A stretch of DNA of 64,000 bases, taken from positions 15,641,784 through 15,705,783 of the forward strand of contig NC_061794.1 in NCBI RefSeq assembly GCF_021462225.1. Direction: 5' to 3'. The DNA is from Girardinichthys multiradiatus (lineage: Eukaryota; Chordata; Actinopteri; Cyprinodontiformes; Goodeidae). The position numbers and the translations under genes are program-made. The notes under the pieces are model-generated. The model did no database searches. It was not told where the DNA came from and worked only from the letters and a program-made list of their open reading frames with translations. Shown here one piece after another: positions 59,601-64,000 of this stretch (position 1 is its first letter; each line of letters opens with the position of its first letter).

Positions 59601-62600
59601 TTGGATCCGCTGGAGGAGGAGAAAGCTTGGCTTGGCAGGCCCAAGCACATAGTGAGGGTCTGCTGGGAACGTCTGGCGGAGCCCTTGGCCAGGGATGTAT
59701 TCAACTCCCACCTTCAGGAGAACTTTGACCAGATTCTGGGGGATGTCGGAGACATAGAGTCCGAGTGGACCATGTTCTCCGCATCTATTGTCGATGCTGC
59801 TACCCGTAGCTGTGGCCGTAAGGATTGCCTGTTGCGGCGGCAATCCCCGAACCTGGTGGTGGACACTGGCAGTAAGGGACACTGTCAAGCTCAAGGAGTC
59901 CTATTGGCTGTGGTTGGCCTTCGGGACTCTTGAGGTGGCTGACAGGTACCGTGAGGCCAAGCGTGCCACGGCCCGGGCGATGGCAGAGGCACAAATTTGG
60001 GTCTGGGAGGAGTTCGGTGAGGCCATGGAGAAGGACTACCGGTTAGCCTCGAAGCAATTCTGGGAAACCTCAGGAGGTGGAAGCAGTGCTTTGCCAACAC
60101 TACAGTGGGAGTGGGAGGCTGCTGACCTCAACTGGGGACATTATCGGGCGGTGGAAGGAGTACTTCGAGGAACTCCTCAATCCTGCCATCACGCATTCCC
60201 TGGTGGAAACAGAGGTTGGGTACTCGGGGTTGGACTCTTTCATCGCCCAGGCTGAAGTCACCGAGGTGGTTAAAAAGCCCCGCAGTGGCAGGGCTTTGGG
60301 GGTGGATGAGATCCGCCCGGAGTACCTCAAGTCTCTGGATGTTGTGGGGCTGTCATGTTTGCCACGCCTCTTCAACATTGCGTGGCAGTCGGGGTCAGTG
60401 CCTCTGGATTGGCAGACTGGGGTGGTGGCAGCCTCCCTGGTAAGGCCTATGCCAGGGTATTGGAGAGGAGAGTCCGGCCAATAGTCGAACCTCGGCTTCA
60501 GGAGGAGCAGTGTGGTTTTCGTCCCGGCCGTAGAACACTGGACCAGCTCTATACCCTCTACAGGGTACTTGAGGGTTCATGGGAGTTTGCCCAACCGGTC
60601 TACATGTGTTTTGTGGACCTGGAGAAAGCATTCGACTGTGTTCCTCGTGATGTCCTGTGGGGGGTGCTCCAGGAGTATGGAGTCGGGGGCCCTTTATTAG
60701 GAGCCATCTGGTCTCTGTACAAGTGGAGCAGGAGTTTGGCTTGCATTGCCGGCACTAAGTCGGACCTGTTCCTGGTGCATGTTGGACTCTGGCAGGGCTG
60801 CACTTTGTCACCAGTCCTGTTCATAACTTTTATGGACAGGATTTCTAGGCGCAGCCAAGGGCCGGAGGGAGTCTGGTTTGGGGACCAGAGGATTTCATCT
60901 CTTCTTTTTGCAGATGACGTGGTCCTGCTGGCCCTCTCTAGCCAAGACCTACAGCATGCGGTTCGCAGCCGACTGTGAAGTGGCTGGGATGAGGATCATC
61001 TCCTCCAAGTCGTGCATGGTGCACGACTGGAAAAGGGTGGCTTGTCCTCTGTTGGAGGGGAGTTCCTGGCTCAAGTGGAGGAGTTTAAGTATTTTGGGGT
61101 CTTGTTCACGAGTGAGTGGGAGATCAACAGACGGATCGGTGCGGCGGCTGCAGTAATGGGGGCGCTGTGCCGGTCCGTTGTGGTGAAGAGAGAGCTGAGC
61201 CGAAAAGCGAAGCTCTCGATTTACCAGTCGGTCCACGTTCCTACCCTCACCTATGGCCATGAACTTTGGGTCATGACCGAAAGAACGAGATCCCGGATAC
61301 AAGCGGCTGAAATGAGCTTCCTCCGTAGGGTGGCCGGGCACTCCCTTAGAGATAGGGTGTATCTCTAAGGGAGATACACATCCACATCGAGAGGAACCAG
61401 TTGAGGTGGCTCACGCATCTATACCGGATGCCTCCAGAACGCATTCCTCGGGAGGTGTTCCAGGCACGTCCCACCGGGAGGAGGCCCAGGGGATGGCCCA
61501 GGACATGCTGGAGGGACTATGTCTCTCGGCTGGCCTGGGAACGCCTTGGGTTCCACCCGTAGGAGCTGGAGGAGGTGTCTGGGGAGAGGGACGTCTGGGT
61601 GTCTCTGCGGTCCCTGATAAGCGTAAGACGACGAGTACGAGTATGAGTACACTGTGGAAGGGTAAACCTGTAAAGAGAACCACACCAAACAAGCATCTTC
61701 CAGCTCTTCTACCTCAAGTGTCCATAACAACCATTAGATGGTAAATACATGTTAAGGCTACGTGATATAAAAAACATTAGTCCAGACATCTTCAGTCTTT
61801 ACCACAGCTCACTCTGAGCTTTGGCATCTAGGCCAGTGAATCTATGTGCAGTGTTGGAATGACGAGGGTTAATAAATGACACTTTAAGTGTAATCGCTTT
61901 CCAAGAAATGCATTCATGCAATCCTTTGTGATATTTGAGATTTTGCTCACACTGAAATTTTGATGACAACTGAGATTCCACATATTATGTGCCCTATTAC
62001 AAGCCAGCTGATTATGAGGGGGCAATAGCTGAAGCTTGCTAAACTTTACTGGAACCCTCACTGGAATTTTGTGCTGTGGTCCAGCTTTTTGAAAACAAAT
62101 GCACAAGTGGGGTCTTGCGTGTAAAAAAATGGATGAATATATGAAAAAGCACCTCATGCCAAATGTAAAATATATGGTGGAGGATCTATGATTTTCTGGG
62201 CCAGGTTATTTTCCAATGCTCTGGGAACCTTGTTTAGGCACATGGTATCATGAAGTCTTTGAAATAACAGGACATGGTAAATAGAAATCTGTTTGAAGTT
62301 CTTTCAGCAGGCTAATGCTCCAAAACCTATCAGCAAATGAACAGAAATAATTCACCAGACATAAAATAAACCTTCTTCCAAGCTAACTTAGTCCCCAGAC
62401 CTAAACCCTTAAAAACCTTAAGAAAGGTGCATAAGAGAAGTCCCAACACTATGGATGGTCTAGAGAGATTATTTAAAGATGAATGGACAAATTAATTCCC
62501 TCTGTATGCTCCAAGCTAGTGAGATGATAACAGAAAAAAAGTGTTGTCCTGTTCCAAAAAGGGGGTTGTACAAAGTATCACCAGCAAGTGTCCCAGTTTT

Positions 62601-63736
62601 GATTTTGTTAAAAACAATTATTTCTTAACATGTTTTTTTTCTCAATGAACAACTGTACTCAAAGGGTATTTTTTACAGTATTTAAAAAATTACATTACGC
62701 TACTGCAATACCAGACGTATGCTACATCTTCACAGAGGTTGCCAACTGTCAGCTTTCTTATGGATTTCTGTCCATGATCTTCCAAAAATCTTAACTGAAC
62801 TATTTTTTACTATTTTTACAAATATCTGCACAAAACATTTTTGGCGACTGATTCTCACCTGAATCTCCAATATTACTTATATAAAACTATATTTCTATCC
62901 AAAGATGCTGTTATGGTTATCATTACAGATTATTGGTTATAGGTTTAAAATCAATACTACAGGTTCAAAATTGTCACAAACATACATCATGAACGAATTT
63001 CTACCAATAACTATGCCTTGACTGCACAATTGTAGACAAAAACTGCCGTCAGAAGCTTATTACTGCATGTTACTATAGTTTCACCATAACTTGCGAGAGA
63101 CACAGTAGACCCACAACAAACTTGCCATAATGCTGAAAGAGGAGGTGGAAAACTGCATTTAAACGTACCTGAGAGGTAGGCACTCAGCTGAGTCTCCAGC
63201 CTCTGCATCTGTCTCTAAAGCCAGTCTTAATGAGGAGGAGGAGGAAGAAGAAGGAGCATGATAGGAGGCCAGATCACAGCGCTGCAGGTTGGACAAGAGC
63301 ACGCGGTTCTCATACTGCAGTTTCTTCACTTTCCCACTCATCTCTCCAATCTGAAGCCTTGCCAGTCTCAGCTCCTCTTCAGGGGTTGGGGTGTCGGTGC
63401 TGATAAGCACAGCCCCGTCTTGTACTGAGTGCGAGTGGCTGTCATTCAGCAGCCCGTCTGACAGAGACATGAATGACTCGGAGGATAACGCAGATGTTGC
63501 AGGTGGGAATTCAGATTTATAGCGATTTATCTCATTCATCAGCAGTTTGTTCTGTTCCTCCATCTCAATCAGAGATCTTCTCAGCAGCTCAGCTTCCTCC
63601 TCCACAAACTGAAGGTGCCTCTGGAGCTCCATGATGTTTTCTGATGAGGCCCCTCCACCAAGCACCATGGCCCCTCCTGTGAGGCCAAGCCCTGCCCCTG
63701 GAACACCACCAACACTAGAAAGTTCTTGAGGCCCAT
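21474..63736 (-). CDS. soga1: soga1 / mtcl2: microtubule-crosslinking, Golgi-associated coiled-coil protein (17 exons seen, 5' end outside window)
   Basis: Spliced minus-strand gene. Joining exons at 63736-63169, 49366-49063, 48887-48660, 42119-41985, 37328-37215, 35341-35111, 34799-34683, 34546-34379, 29939-29787, 28784-28668, 27186-27125, 25948-25807, 25668-25072, 24890-24623, 24532-24314, 23434-23016 and 21608-21474 gives one frame of about 1324 residues ending in TGA. Family hallmarks are [39 protein letters not shown] and [13 protein letters not shown] (SOGA domain), then coiled coils, then [33 protein letters not shown] and [16 protein letters not shown] near the C-terminus. From memory of the family, the LQRCDLAS and [10 protein letters not shown] words fit SOGA1/MTCL2 better than MTCL1, which reads MQRYDLASH there. 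Known role of MTCL2: bundles microtubules and ties them to the Golgi, while the C-terminal basic region binds microtubules. A SOGA1 fragment has also been linked to adiponectin signalling and autophagy. The N-terminal exons are not in the window. Confidence 0.88.
21661..22948 (-). mobile_element. Decayed Tc1-like transposon in the last soga1 intron
   Basis: The left terminus is TACAATGCCTTGCAGAAG and the right end is the worn partner near 22948. Transposase traces on the minus strand include KRFTFQQDN near 22060. Many stops. It sits in the intron between the last two soga1 coding exons. A second repeat appears inserted at about 22195-22400. Confidence 0.8.
22195..22400. repeat. Short dispersed repeat nested in the Tc1 copy
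   Basis: The block starting TTTTATTGGCCAAGATTGTG and continuing ACAAGGAATCTGACTTAGG interrupts the transposase. That wording is typical of the tails of common fish retroposons (TTTATTGGCCAAGT..). The family cannot be named. Edges estimated. Confidence 0.45.
23016..23434 (-). CDS. soga1: soga1 exon 16 of window
   Basis: 419 bp. The acceptor is CTGCACTGCTTTAG and the donor is GAG|GTGATC. It encodes [20 protein letters not shown], then [20 protein letters not shown] (family 'YGIVQEFFRNVCGRA') and [20 protein letters not shown]. If the donor were not used, a TGA six codons on (ending at 22998) would give an alternative C-terminus. Confidence 0.88.
23435..24313. other. soga1 intron, nothing recognised
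   Basis: AT-rich intron of 879 bp. No mobile-element terminus or exon is apparent. Confidence 0.5.
24314..24532 (-). CDS. soga1: soga1 exon 15 of window
   Basis: 219 bp. The acceptor is CTGTTTTCAG and the donor is G|GTGAGA. Split Gly codons occur on both sides. It encodes [40 protein letters not shown] and [20 protein letters not shown]. Near identity with the family in the last 40 residues. Confidence 0.92.
24623..24890 (-). CDS. soga1: soga1 exon 14 of window: basic C-terminal region
   Basis: 268 bp. The acceptor is TCCTTCATCCAG and the donor is G|GTAAAA, ending on one base of Gly. It encodes [20 protein letters not shown], then [20 protein letters not shown] and [11 protein letters not shown]. 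This lies in the Arg/Lys-rich C-terminal part that, in the MTCL family, binds microtubules. Confidence 0.92.
25072..25668 (-). CDS. soga1: soga1 exon 13 of window (largest, 199 codons)
   Basis: 597 bp, phase 0. The acceptor is CTCCTGGTATAG and the donor is CAG|GTATCA. It encodes [20 protein letters not shown], then [20 protein letters not shown] (family 'RSYTAPDKTGIRVYYSPP'), [15 protein letters not shown], a Ser-rich stretch, and [20 protein letters not shown] followed by LERK. The two conserved words are diagnostic for SOGA1/MTCL2. Confidence 0.92.
25807..25948 (-). CDS. soga1: soga1 exon 12 of window
   Basis: 142 bp. The acceptor is TCTGAATAG and the donor is GAG|GTTTGG. The first base completes Arg. 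It encodes [20 protein letters not shown] and a linker ending NWSNLTNE. Little conservation is visible. Placed by phase and splice sites. Confidence 0.75.
25996..27029 (-). mobile_element. Decayed Tc1-like transposon in a soga1 intron
   Basis: The left terminus region is TACGGTGCTCTGCCAAAG and the right end is ATCTTTGTGAAGCACCA. Minus-strand transposase words are visible only as nucleotide similarity to the copy at 1-1080 (for example TGTGGACTTTGACTAGGCCA against the left-edge copy's TCTGGACTTTGACTGGGCCA). No ORF remains. Confidence 0.8.
27125..27186 (-). CDS. soga1: soga1 exon 11 of window (62-bp microexon-sized)
   Basis: 62 bp. The acceptor is TTTTCCCTTACAG and the donor is AG|GTGACA, ending with two bases of an Arg codon. 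It encodes [20 protein letters not shown]. Conservation is low, but both splice sites are good and the phase fits only with the next exon. Confidence 0.75.
27187..28667. other. soga1 intron, nothing recognised
   Basis: 1.5-kb intron with no clear repeat. A purine-rich patch at 27480-27540 and 27980-28070 does not code. Confidence 0.45.
28668..28784 (-). CDS. soga1: soga1 exon 10 of window: coiled coil
   Basis: 117 bp, phase 0. The acceptor is CCTTTGATTGGATCAG and the donor is AAG|GTACAA. It encodes [20 protein letters not shown] and [19 protein letters not shown]. Continuing DLTKQ from the previous exon gives the family word '[16 protein letters not shown]'. Confidence 0.9.
28899..29590 (-). 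mobile_element. Tc1-like remnant in a soga1 intron, with a nested LINE-tail-like piece
   Basis: The left end (GTTGTAAAGGTATTCATGCC) and right end (ACACTTTAGGTAGCCACTA) fit a worn Tc1 pair. Inside, CTGTGGACCTCTGCAGCTCC and the following bases parallel 580-625 of the left-edge copy. At about 29240-29345 the words TTTATTATCCCCAATGGG and AATTTGATTTACAGCA look like the 3' tail of another retroposon. Confidence 0.7.
29787..29939 (-). CDS. soga1: soga1 exon 9 of window: coiled coil
   Basis: 153 bp, phase 0. The acceptor is TTTTTACTTCCAG and the donor is CAG|GTAAAT. It encodes [20 protein letters not shown], then [20 protein letters not shown] and DLTKQ. It matches the family's '[21 protein letters not shown]'. 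Confidence 0.9.
32548..32630. repeat. Alternating purine-pyrimidine tract with (CA)27
   Basis: (CA)n runs from 32577 to 32630. It is preceded by mixed alternating sequence (TGCACGTG, TGCGCATGCGCACGCGCA), so about 80 bp alternate almost without break. This is a classic Z-DNA-prone composition. Confidence 0.95.
32797..32990 (+). mobile_element. Fragment of the 3337-type MITE
   Basis: TAGTACTGTGCAAAAGTCTT repeats the terminus of the 330-bp MITE at 3337 (TACAGTACTGTGCAAAAGG). No second inverted repeat is found, so it is a broken copy or a relative. Confidence 0.55.
34379..34546 (-). CDS. soga1: soga1 exon 8 of window: coiled coil
   Basis: 168 bp, phase 0. The acceptor is GTTGCTGCAG and the donor is CAG|GTAACA. 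It encodes [20 protein letters not shown] and [20 protein letters not shown]. The '[15 protein letters not shown]' word is a near-invariant MTCL-family stretch. Confidence 0.9.
34683..34799 (-). CDS. soga1: soga1 exon 7 of window, with a GC splice donor
   Basis: 117 bp, phase 0. The acceptor is TGGCTCTTTAG. It encodes [20 protein letters not shown] to TLSLTIK, matching the family's 'VNSMKELYLLMEEEE' and ending IK as in the human protein. The only donor that keeps the frame is AAG|GCAAGC at 34682-34681. No GT donor exists in the exon's last 40 bases, or in the first 60 bases of the intron in a usable phase. Confidence 0.85.
35111..35341 (-). CDS. soga1: soga1 exon 6 of window: coiled coil
   Basis: 231 bp, phase 0. 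The acceptor is CCCCCTCTTAG and the donor is GAG|GTATGA. It encodes [40 protein letters not shown], then [13 protein letters not shown]. Very close to the family's 'RALLRREFELQSLSLQRRL...WSQEKNMLVQESQ' run. Strong evidence for the gene's identity. Confidence 0.9.
35550..35885 (+). pseudogene. C-terminal tail of a LINE ORF2 nested in Tc1
   Basis: The plus strand encodes [20 protein letters not shown] followed by [10 protein letters not shown]. The 'KERYR.SFLPAA.RLYN' ending is a familiar C-terminal tail of a teleost LINE family (L2/Rex-like). No RT is present. Confidence 0.55.
36143..36208. repeat. Strong short inverted repeat (hairpin)
   Basis: The arm CCTGCGCTACATCACTATC at 36154-36172 pairs with GATAGGGATGTAGCGCAGG at 36183-36201. 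Flanking CCCCCAC/GTGGGGG extends the stem, and the loop is about 10 bases. It lies inside the decayed Tc1 element. Confidence 0.85.
37215..37328 (-). CDS. soga1: soga1 exon 5 of window: coiled coil
   Basis: 114 bp, phase 0. The acceptor is CCGTCTGTTCAG and the donor is CAG|GTCAGT. It encodes [20 protein letters not shown] and [18 protein letters not shown], a heptad-type helix matching the family's 'LQEQLSQERQLRKEEADNF' region. Confidence 0.85.
37329..40660. other. soga1 intron, mostly unannotated
   Basis: No exon with splice signals was found. From the family I would expect one more coiled-coil exon near here (see findings), but I could not locate it. A possible Gypsy-type solo LTR lies at about 39200-39640. 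Confidence 0.45.
39200..39640 (+). repeat. Possible Gypsy-type solo LTR
   Basis: The pyrimidine-rich stretch resembles teleost Gypsy LTR wording: CTCATCTGTGTTAATTAGCC, CCTCTGTATTTATACC, and an end like CTGTCCGCACTTTGGTCCTT. No internal region or matching second LTR. Boundaries are guesses. Confidence 0.35.
40661..40898 (+). mobile_element. Tc1-like fragment
   Basis: The terminus TACACTGTATTGCCAAAAGT is followed on the plus strand by [20 protein letters not shown], the segment around the last catalytic residue (SPDLN...E). The Asp of SPDLN is Gly here. Only the start and the end of the element remain. A SINE follows directly. Confidence 0.7.
40899..41192 (+). mobile_element. tRNA-derived SINE
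   Basis: The head carries a polymerase III A box (GTGGCTCAGGTGGTAGG, about 40905-40921) and a B box (GGTTCAAACCC, 40950-40960) spaced as in a tRNA, without a foldable intact tRNA. The body has CCTTGGGCAAGACACTTCACCC and GTGTGTGAATGGGTGGATGA. The tail reads AAAGTGCTATACAGGCCATT. This is the layout of a widespread fish SINE family. Confidence 0.75.
41390..41640 (+). repeat. Dispersed repeat fragment
   Basis: Words such as AAGGGGTCACCACAGCAAGT and GGATGCCCTTCCTGATGCAA recur as a common teleost repeat. The ORF through it is chance. Family name not certain. Confidence 0.45.
41985..42119 (-). CDS. soga1: soga1 exon 4 of window (weakly conserved linker)
   Basis: 135 bp, phase 0. The acceptor is GCATGCAGCAG and the donor is GCG|GTAAGC. 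It encodes [20 protein letters not shown], a Gln/Asn-rich stretch and the acidic [11 protein letters not shown]. Only the leading PDCRD resembles the family (PDFRD). The exon is supported mainly by good splice sites, phase and place. An alternative acceptor three bases upstream would add one Gln. Immediately upstream in the transcript is a very long pyrimidine-rich tract. Confidence 0.65.
42140..42890. repeat. Long purine-rich tract (pyrimidine-rich in the soga1 transcript)
   Basis: About 750 bp of the plus strand are overwhelmingly A and G, with only scattered pyrimidines. Because soga1 is on the minus strand, its pre-mRNA is U/C-rich here, ending about 20 bases before the acceptor of the exon at 42119. 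It is not a simple repeat of one unit. Confidence 0.85.
43192..44957 (+). repeat. Solo LTR of the endogenous retrovirus family
   Basis: It begins TGTTGGGACCCCAGCCATGG, the same start as the LTR edge at 2318, and runs to about CCCTTAACA. Its 3' half mirrors 4370-5000 (see that entry). No retroviral gene or polypurine tract flanks it, so it is a solo LTR. I see no clear target duplication. It sits in a soga1 intron in the opposite orientation to the gene. Confidence 0.7.
44958..45561. other. soga1 intron, nothing recognised
   Basis: AT-rich spacer between the solo LTR and the LINE copy. Confidence 0.5.
46043..47091 (-). pseudogene. LINE reverse transcriptase domain (copy 2)
   Basis: Frames at 46252-47091 and 46043-46333 together read [69 protein letters not shown] and [20 protein letters not shown] (catalytic FADD), then [20 protein letters not shown] and [13 protein letters not shown]. 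All RT motifs are present, but the duplicated 77 bp put the end out of frame. The best view of this family's RT in the window. Confidence 0.85.
46264..46417. repeat. 77-bp tandem duplication inside the LINE
   Basis: The unit starting CGTCACACTCGGCTGCGAAC at 46264 is repeated from 46341 with a 77-bp period, almost identical. A third, inverted copy of most of the unit lies at 47696-47771. Confidence 0.9.
47085..47731 (-). pseudogene. LINE endonuclease domain (copy 2)
   Basis: Open frame with [55 protein letters not shown] and [14 protein letters not shown]. The GDFNAH and DHH boxes of the nuclease are intact. The frame then enters the deletion junction. Confidence 0.85.
47776..48659. other. 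soga1 intron, nothing recognised
   Basis: Mixed AT-rich intron. The plus-strand frame at 48077-48391 has no recognisable domain. Confidence 0.5.
48660..48887 (-). CDS. soga1: soga1 exon 3 of window
   Basis: 228 bp, phase 0 at both ends. The acceptor is CTGCTCCCTAG and the donor is AAG|GTAAAA. It encodes [20 protein letters not shown], then a helix ([18 protein letters not shown]), then a Pro/Ser/acidic linker ending [11 protein letters not shown]. The helix fits the family's 'ILVRLSVLQQELNAF' segment. Confidence 0.85.
49063..49366 (-). CDS. soga1: soga1 exon 2 of window
   Basis: 304 bp. The acceptor is TTTTTATTAG and the donor is CAG|GTACAC. The first base completes a Ser codon split with the preceding exon (AG+C). 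It encodes [20 protein letters not shown], an acidic patch, then [20 protein letters not shown] and [16 protein letters not shown]. The '[14 protein letters not shown]' helix matches the family's 'LREQAALVSKAIDVL' position. Confidence 0.88.
49632..50401 (+). repeat. 5' LTR of the Gypsy element
   Basis: Starts TGTCGGGGTATGGGAAAC and ends about GTTATCTGCA. It carries a TATA-like GTTTAAAAGG near 49746 and an AATAAA at 50358-50363, as expected for U3 and R. The bases after it (TGTGGGTCAAAGCAG) would be the primer-binding region; I could not match them to a tRNA. Confidence 0.75.
50428..51420 (+). pseudogene. Gypsy gag remnant
   Basis: Starts [20 protein letters not shown] (ATG at 50428). A predicted coiled-coil stretch with [20 protein letters not shown] follows, with a stop at 50736. 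Later frames give [20 protein letters not shown] and [18 protein letters not shown]. The zinc knuckle at about 51320-51365 reads [15 protein letters not shown]: the second Cys of the usual CxxC is Ser, and a stop lies just before it. Confidence 0.8.
51424..51753 (+). pseudogene. Gypsy aspartic protease remnant
   Basis: The active-site loop reads [20 protein letters not shown] (family: ALIDSGAE.NFI). The frame ends at 51753, before the RT frame. Confidence 0.8.
51806..52880 (+). pseudogene. Gypsy reverse transcriptase
   Basis: Open 51806-52570: [67 protein letters not shown] and the catalytic [16 protein letters not shown] frameshift near 52555 leads to [20 protein letters not shown] and, after another shift, [19 protein letters not shown]. 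Usual family residues are changed at PCIDYWGLN (R to W) and DLRNANHL (Y to N). Confidence 0.88.
52890..53280 (+). pseudogene. Gypsy RNase H
   Basis: [16 protein letters not shown], then [20 protein letters not shown] across a frame change, then [20 protein letters not shown] and NLTISYRPG followed by a stop (TAA near 53231). DAS, E and TDH are the nuclease residues. Confidence 0.8.
53430..54140 (+). pseudogene. Gypsy integrase
   Basis: Zinc finger: H in [15 protein letters not shown] and C in [20 protein letters not shown]. Core: [54 protein letters not shown] (the catalytic Asp residues), then a stop near 53950 just before the expected SNGQ..RINQELE segment, which resumes in another frame. 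Confidence 0.85.
54510..54715 (+). pseudogene. Gypsy chromodomain
   Basis: After [13 protein letters not shown] comes [24 protein letters not shown] sequence, EGYGPED, then TGA instead of the usual Arg/Glu, then SWVPHSF. The [12 protein letters not shown] word is a chromodomain and places the element among chromoviruses. Confidence 0.85.
54713..54730 (+). promoter_or_regulatory. Gypsy polypurine tract
   Basis: GAGGGGGGGGGGTAA sits directly before the 3' LTR start at 54731. It is the plus-strand primer site. Confidence 0.85.
54731..54995 (+). repeat. Truncated 3' LTR of the Gypsy element
   Basis: Starts TGTTTGGGTCTGGGAAAC and follows the 5' LTR to TCAGGTCTTCCTGAC. The remaining 500 bp of the LTR are missing. 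Confidence 0.85.
54996..56713. other. soga1 intron, mostly unannotated
   Basis: No known element was identified. The only ORF of note is at 55932-56240. Confidence 0.45.
55932..56240 (+). CDS. Unrecognised small ORF, 102 codons
   Basis: Starts [20 protein letters not shown] with an ATG 60 bases after a possible TATA-free leader. Acidic and Ser-rich N-terminus, then [21 protein letters not shown] do not recognise it with confidence. Such short acidic starts also occur in first exons of teleost transposon-borne genes. It lies in a soga1 intron on the opposite strand and may be chance. Confidence 0.25.
   Translation: MESEQSDAGSFATDRSFGVEDFLSSSLLVVEGGFLEPSGTEPPALTQQCPKTALLRQWRTEWVQFLSGKVMLAASVPTWANVQSSDKLSENLHLHVDLYYLK
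56714..56913. repeat. Left 200-bp terminal inverted repeat
   Basis: Pairs with 58082-58281. Shared blocks: AATTAGCATATTGTGATAAA, TTTTAGATTCATTGCACA and AAAACCCAAAATTCCTAT. Fewer than about ten mismatches seen. Confidence 0.9.
56991..57953 (-). CDS. Tc1-family transposase, full ORF with small internal deletion
   Basis: 320 codons from ATG 57953, uninterrupted. The N-terminus has two helix-turn-helix parts ([20 protein letters not shown], then [15 protein letters not shown]) with a GRKKCGRKR basic link between them. The DD34E catalytic set is Asp134 (LFSDESKF), Asp224 ([12 protein letters not shown]) and Glu259 ([12 protein letters not shown]). Family members are about 340 residues. Here the reading runs from GYRCRIPQ directly into [10 protein letters not shown], so about 13-20 residues are missing, and a Trp in the following AQWSKV word is Ser. 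It could bind its ends, but activity is doubtful. Confidence 0.9.
   Translation of the reverse strand: MGKTADLTAVQKATIDTLKQEGKTQKEISERIGCSQSAVSRHLSGKSVGRKKCGRKRCTTRRGDRTLRKIVEKGRFQTLGDLRKQWTESGVETSRATVHRGVQEMGYRCRIPQTWATEKQHWTVAQSSIVLFSDESKFCMSFGNQGARVWRKTGEKEMPKCQKSSVKYPQSVMVWGAVSAAGVGPLCFIKGRVNAASYQEILEHFMLPSAEKLYGDEDFIFQHDLAPAHSAKTTGKWFTDHGITVLNWPANSPDLNPIENLWDIVKRTLRDSRPNTLDELKAAIEASWASIRPQQCHRLIASMPRRIEAVISAKGFLTKY
58082..58281. repeat. Right 200-bp terminal inverted repeat
   Basis: Inverted partner of 56714-56913. Confidence 0.9.
58460..58469. repeat. Left 10-bp target-site duplication of LINE copy 3
   Basis: ACTGTGGAAG is repeated at 61651-61660. Confidence 0.75.
58470..61650 (+). 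mobile_element. RTE-like LINE copy 3, nearly full length, frameshifted
   Basis: 3.18 kb, plus strand, flanked by 10-bp duplications. The 5' leader starts TGCAATGGGAACCGCCACCT. The endonuclease is spread over frames at 58917-59571 ([20 protein letters not shown], then DFNAHVGN, then [16 protein letters not shown]). The linker is at 59600-60250. The RT at 60355-60978 has [35 protein letters not shown] and [11 protein letters not shown]. The C-terminal part at 61012-61600 includes [20 protein letters not shown]. The 3' tail has ACGAGT/ATGAGT repeats. At least six frameshifts or gaps. Confidence 0.9.
60355..60978 (+). pseudogene. LINE reverse transcriptase domain (copy 3)
   Basis: Open over 207 codons with RT motifs from the fingers ([20 protein letters not shown]) to the FADD box. 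The usual RQGC is WQGC here. The piece before it (about 60430) has lost the '[16 protein letters not shown]' segment by a deletion. Confidence 0.85.
61651..61660. repeat. Right 10-bp target-site duplication of LINE copy 3
   Basis: ACTGTGGAAG, identical to 58460-58469. Confidence 0.75.
61661..63168. other. soga1 intron between LINE copy 3 and the next exon
   Basis: AT-rich. Holds a heavily decayed Tc1 piece (see 62090). Nothing else recognised. Confidence 0.5.
62090..62500 (+). mobile_element. Heavily decayed Tc1-like transposase fragment
   Basis: The plus strand keeps nucleotide traces of KYGGGSIM.W..F (ATATGGTGGAGGATCTATGA) and the later 'CAG.CTAATGCTCCAAAACC' stretch of the second Asp box. 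No open frame, no termini. Confidence 0.6.
63169..63736 (-). CDS. soga1: soga1 exon (first in window): SOGA-domain coiled coil
   Basis: 568 bp. The acceptor is TTTATTCCTAG at 63737 and the donor is AG|GTACGT at 63168. It starts with two bases of a split codon and ends with two. It encodes about 188 residues: a Gly/Leu-rich lead, the coiled coil [20 protein letters not shown], then [20 protein letters not shown], a Ser run, and [13 protein letters not shown]. The Ser run (eight Ser from AGG/AGA-type reverse codons near 63230) is a small low-complexity expansion. Best-conserved exon for naming the gene. Confidence 0.9.
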
Positions 63737-64000
63737 CTAGGAATAAAGACACGTCATATGTTTCAAAAACATCTAAAAAACTCAAGGTGAAATTCAGAAG
63801 GAGGAAACATTTAAGATTTATTGTAAAACATTCCAATAAGTTGAATGTTGACTAACTTATAGAATTCAGATTAAAAAGACACATTTAGCATTTTTGCTAA
63901 ACACAGAACCTCTATTTTTTAGGAAAAAAATGTGAACAAGGAGAAGGCATAACATGTATTTAATAAAAATATATGAAATATAACAAACAATATCCAGGCT
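63737..64000. other. Start of the next soga1 intron
   Basis: AT-rich sequence upstream of the first exon seen. The preceding exon must end in one base of an Asp (or similar) codon and lies outside the window. Confidence 0.6.

Noticed and set aside
1..64000. CRISPR arrays, operons, bacterial defence systems, rRNA genes
   Set aside because: No regularly spaced repeats or bacterial gene organisation; the window is a vertebrate intron-rich locus.

Overview
The window is vertebrate nuclear DNA, most likely from a ray-finned (probably percomorph) fish. It carries one host gene with many small exons in long introns. Those introns are full of repeats typical of teleosts: many Tc1/mariner copies, an RTE-like LINE family, a chromodomain Ty3/Gypsy element, degraded endogenous retrovirus LTRs, a tRNA-derived SINE and a Harbinger fragment. 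There is no sign of bacterial or phage organisation. The species cannot be named from the sequence.

The host gene is soga1 (also called mtcl2), on the minus strand from beyond the right edge down to a stop codon at 21474-21476. I placed 17 coding exons by splice sites and reading phase. All 16 junctions keep the frame and give about 1324 residues plus the stop. The N-terminal exons lie beyond position 64000. The product is a coiled-coil protein of the MTCL/SOGA family, which associates with microtubules and the Golgi. One intron appears to use a GC donor instead of GT.

Layout, left to right. At 1-3.7 kb there is Tc1 debris, two LINE scraps, the edge of a retroviral LTR, a broken unidentified coding stretch and a 330-bp MITE. 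At 4.4-9.9 kb lies the 3' half of a minus-strand endogenous retrovirus (integrase, env-like region, polypurine tract, 1.9-kb LTR), broken by a 5'-truncated Tc1 element. At 9.9-10.7 kb are LINE and Harbinger fragments. At 11.3-12.7 kb there is a C-rich unidentified repeat, followed at 12.8-15.3 kb by an RTE-like LINE with 13-bp target-site duplications. From 15.3 to 19.4 kb I see nothing. From 21.5 to 63.7 kb is soga1 with its repeat-filled introns. The largest intron seen (49.4-63.2 kb) holds a Gypsy element, a Tc1-like transposon with 200-bp inverted repeats and a nearly full-length LINE.

I found no convincing new biological system. The observations most worth following up are: the GC-AG intron; a single ORF that runs from retroviral env into a Tc1 transposase; a LINE copy whose reverse transcriptase core was removed in frame, leaving a 601-codon ORF; a LINE copy with the same 77-bp segment in tandem and inverted; a Tc1-like transposon with very long, well-kept inverted repeats; and a roughly 750-bp purine-rich tract (pyrimidine-rich in the transcript) just upstream of a soga1 exon.
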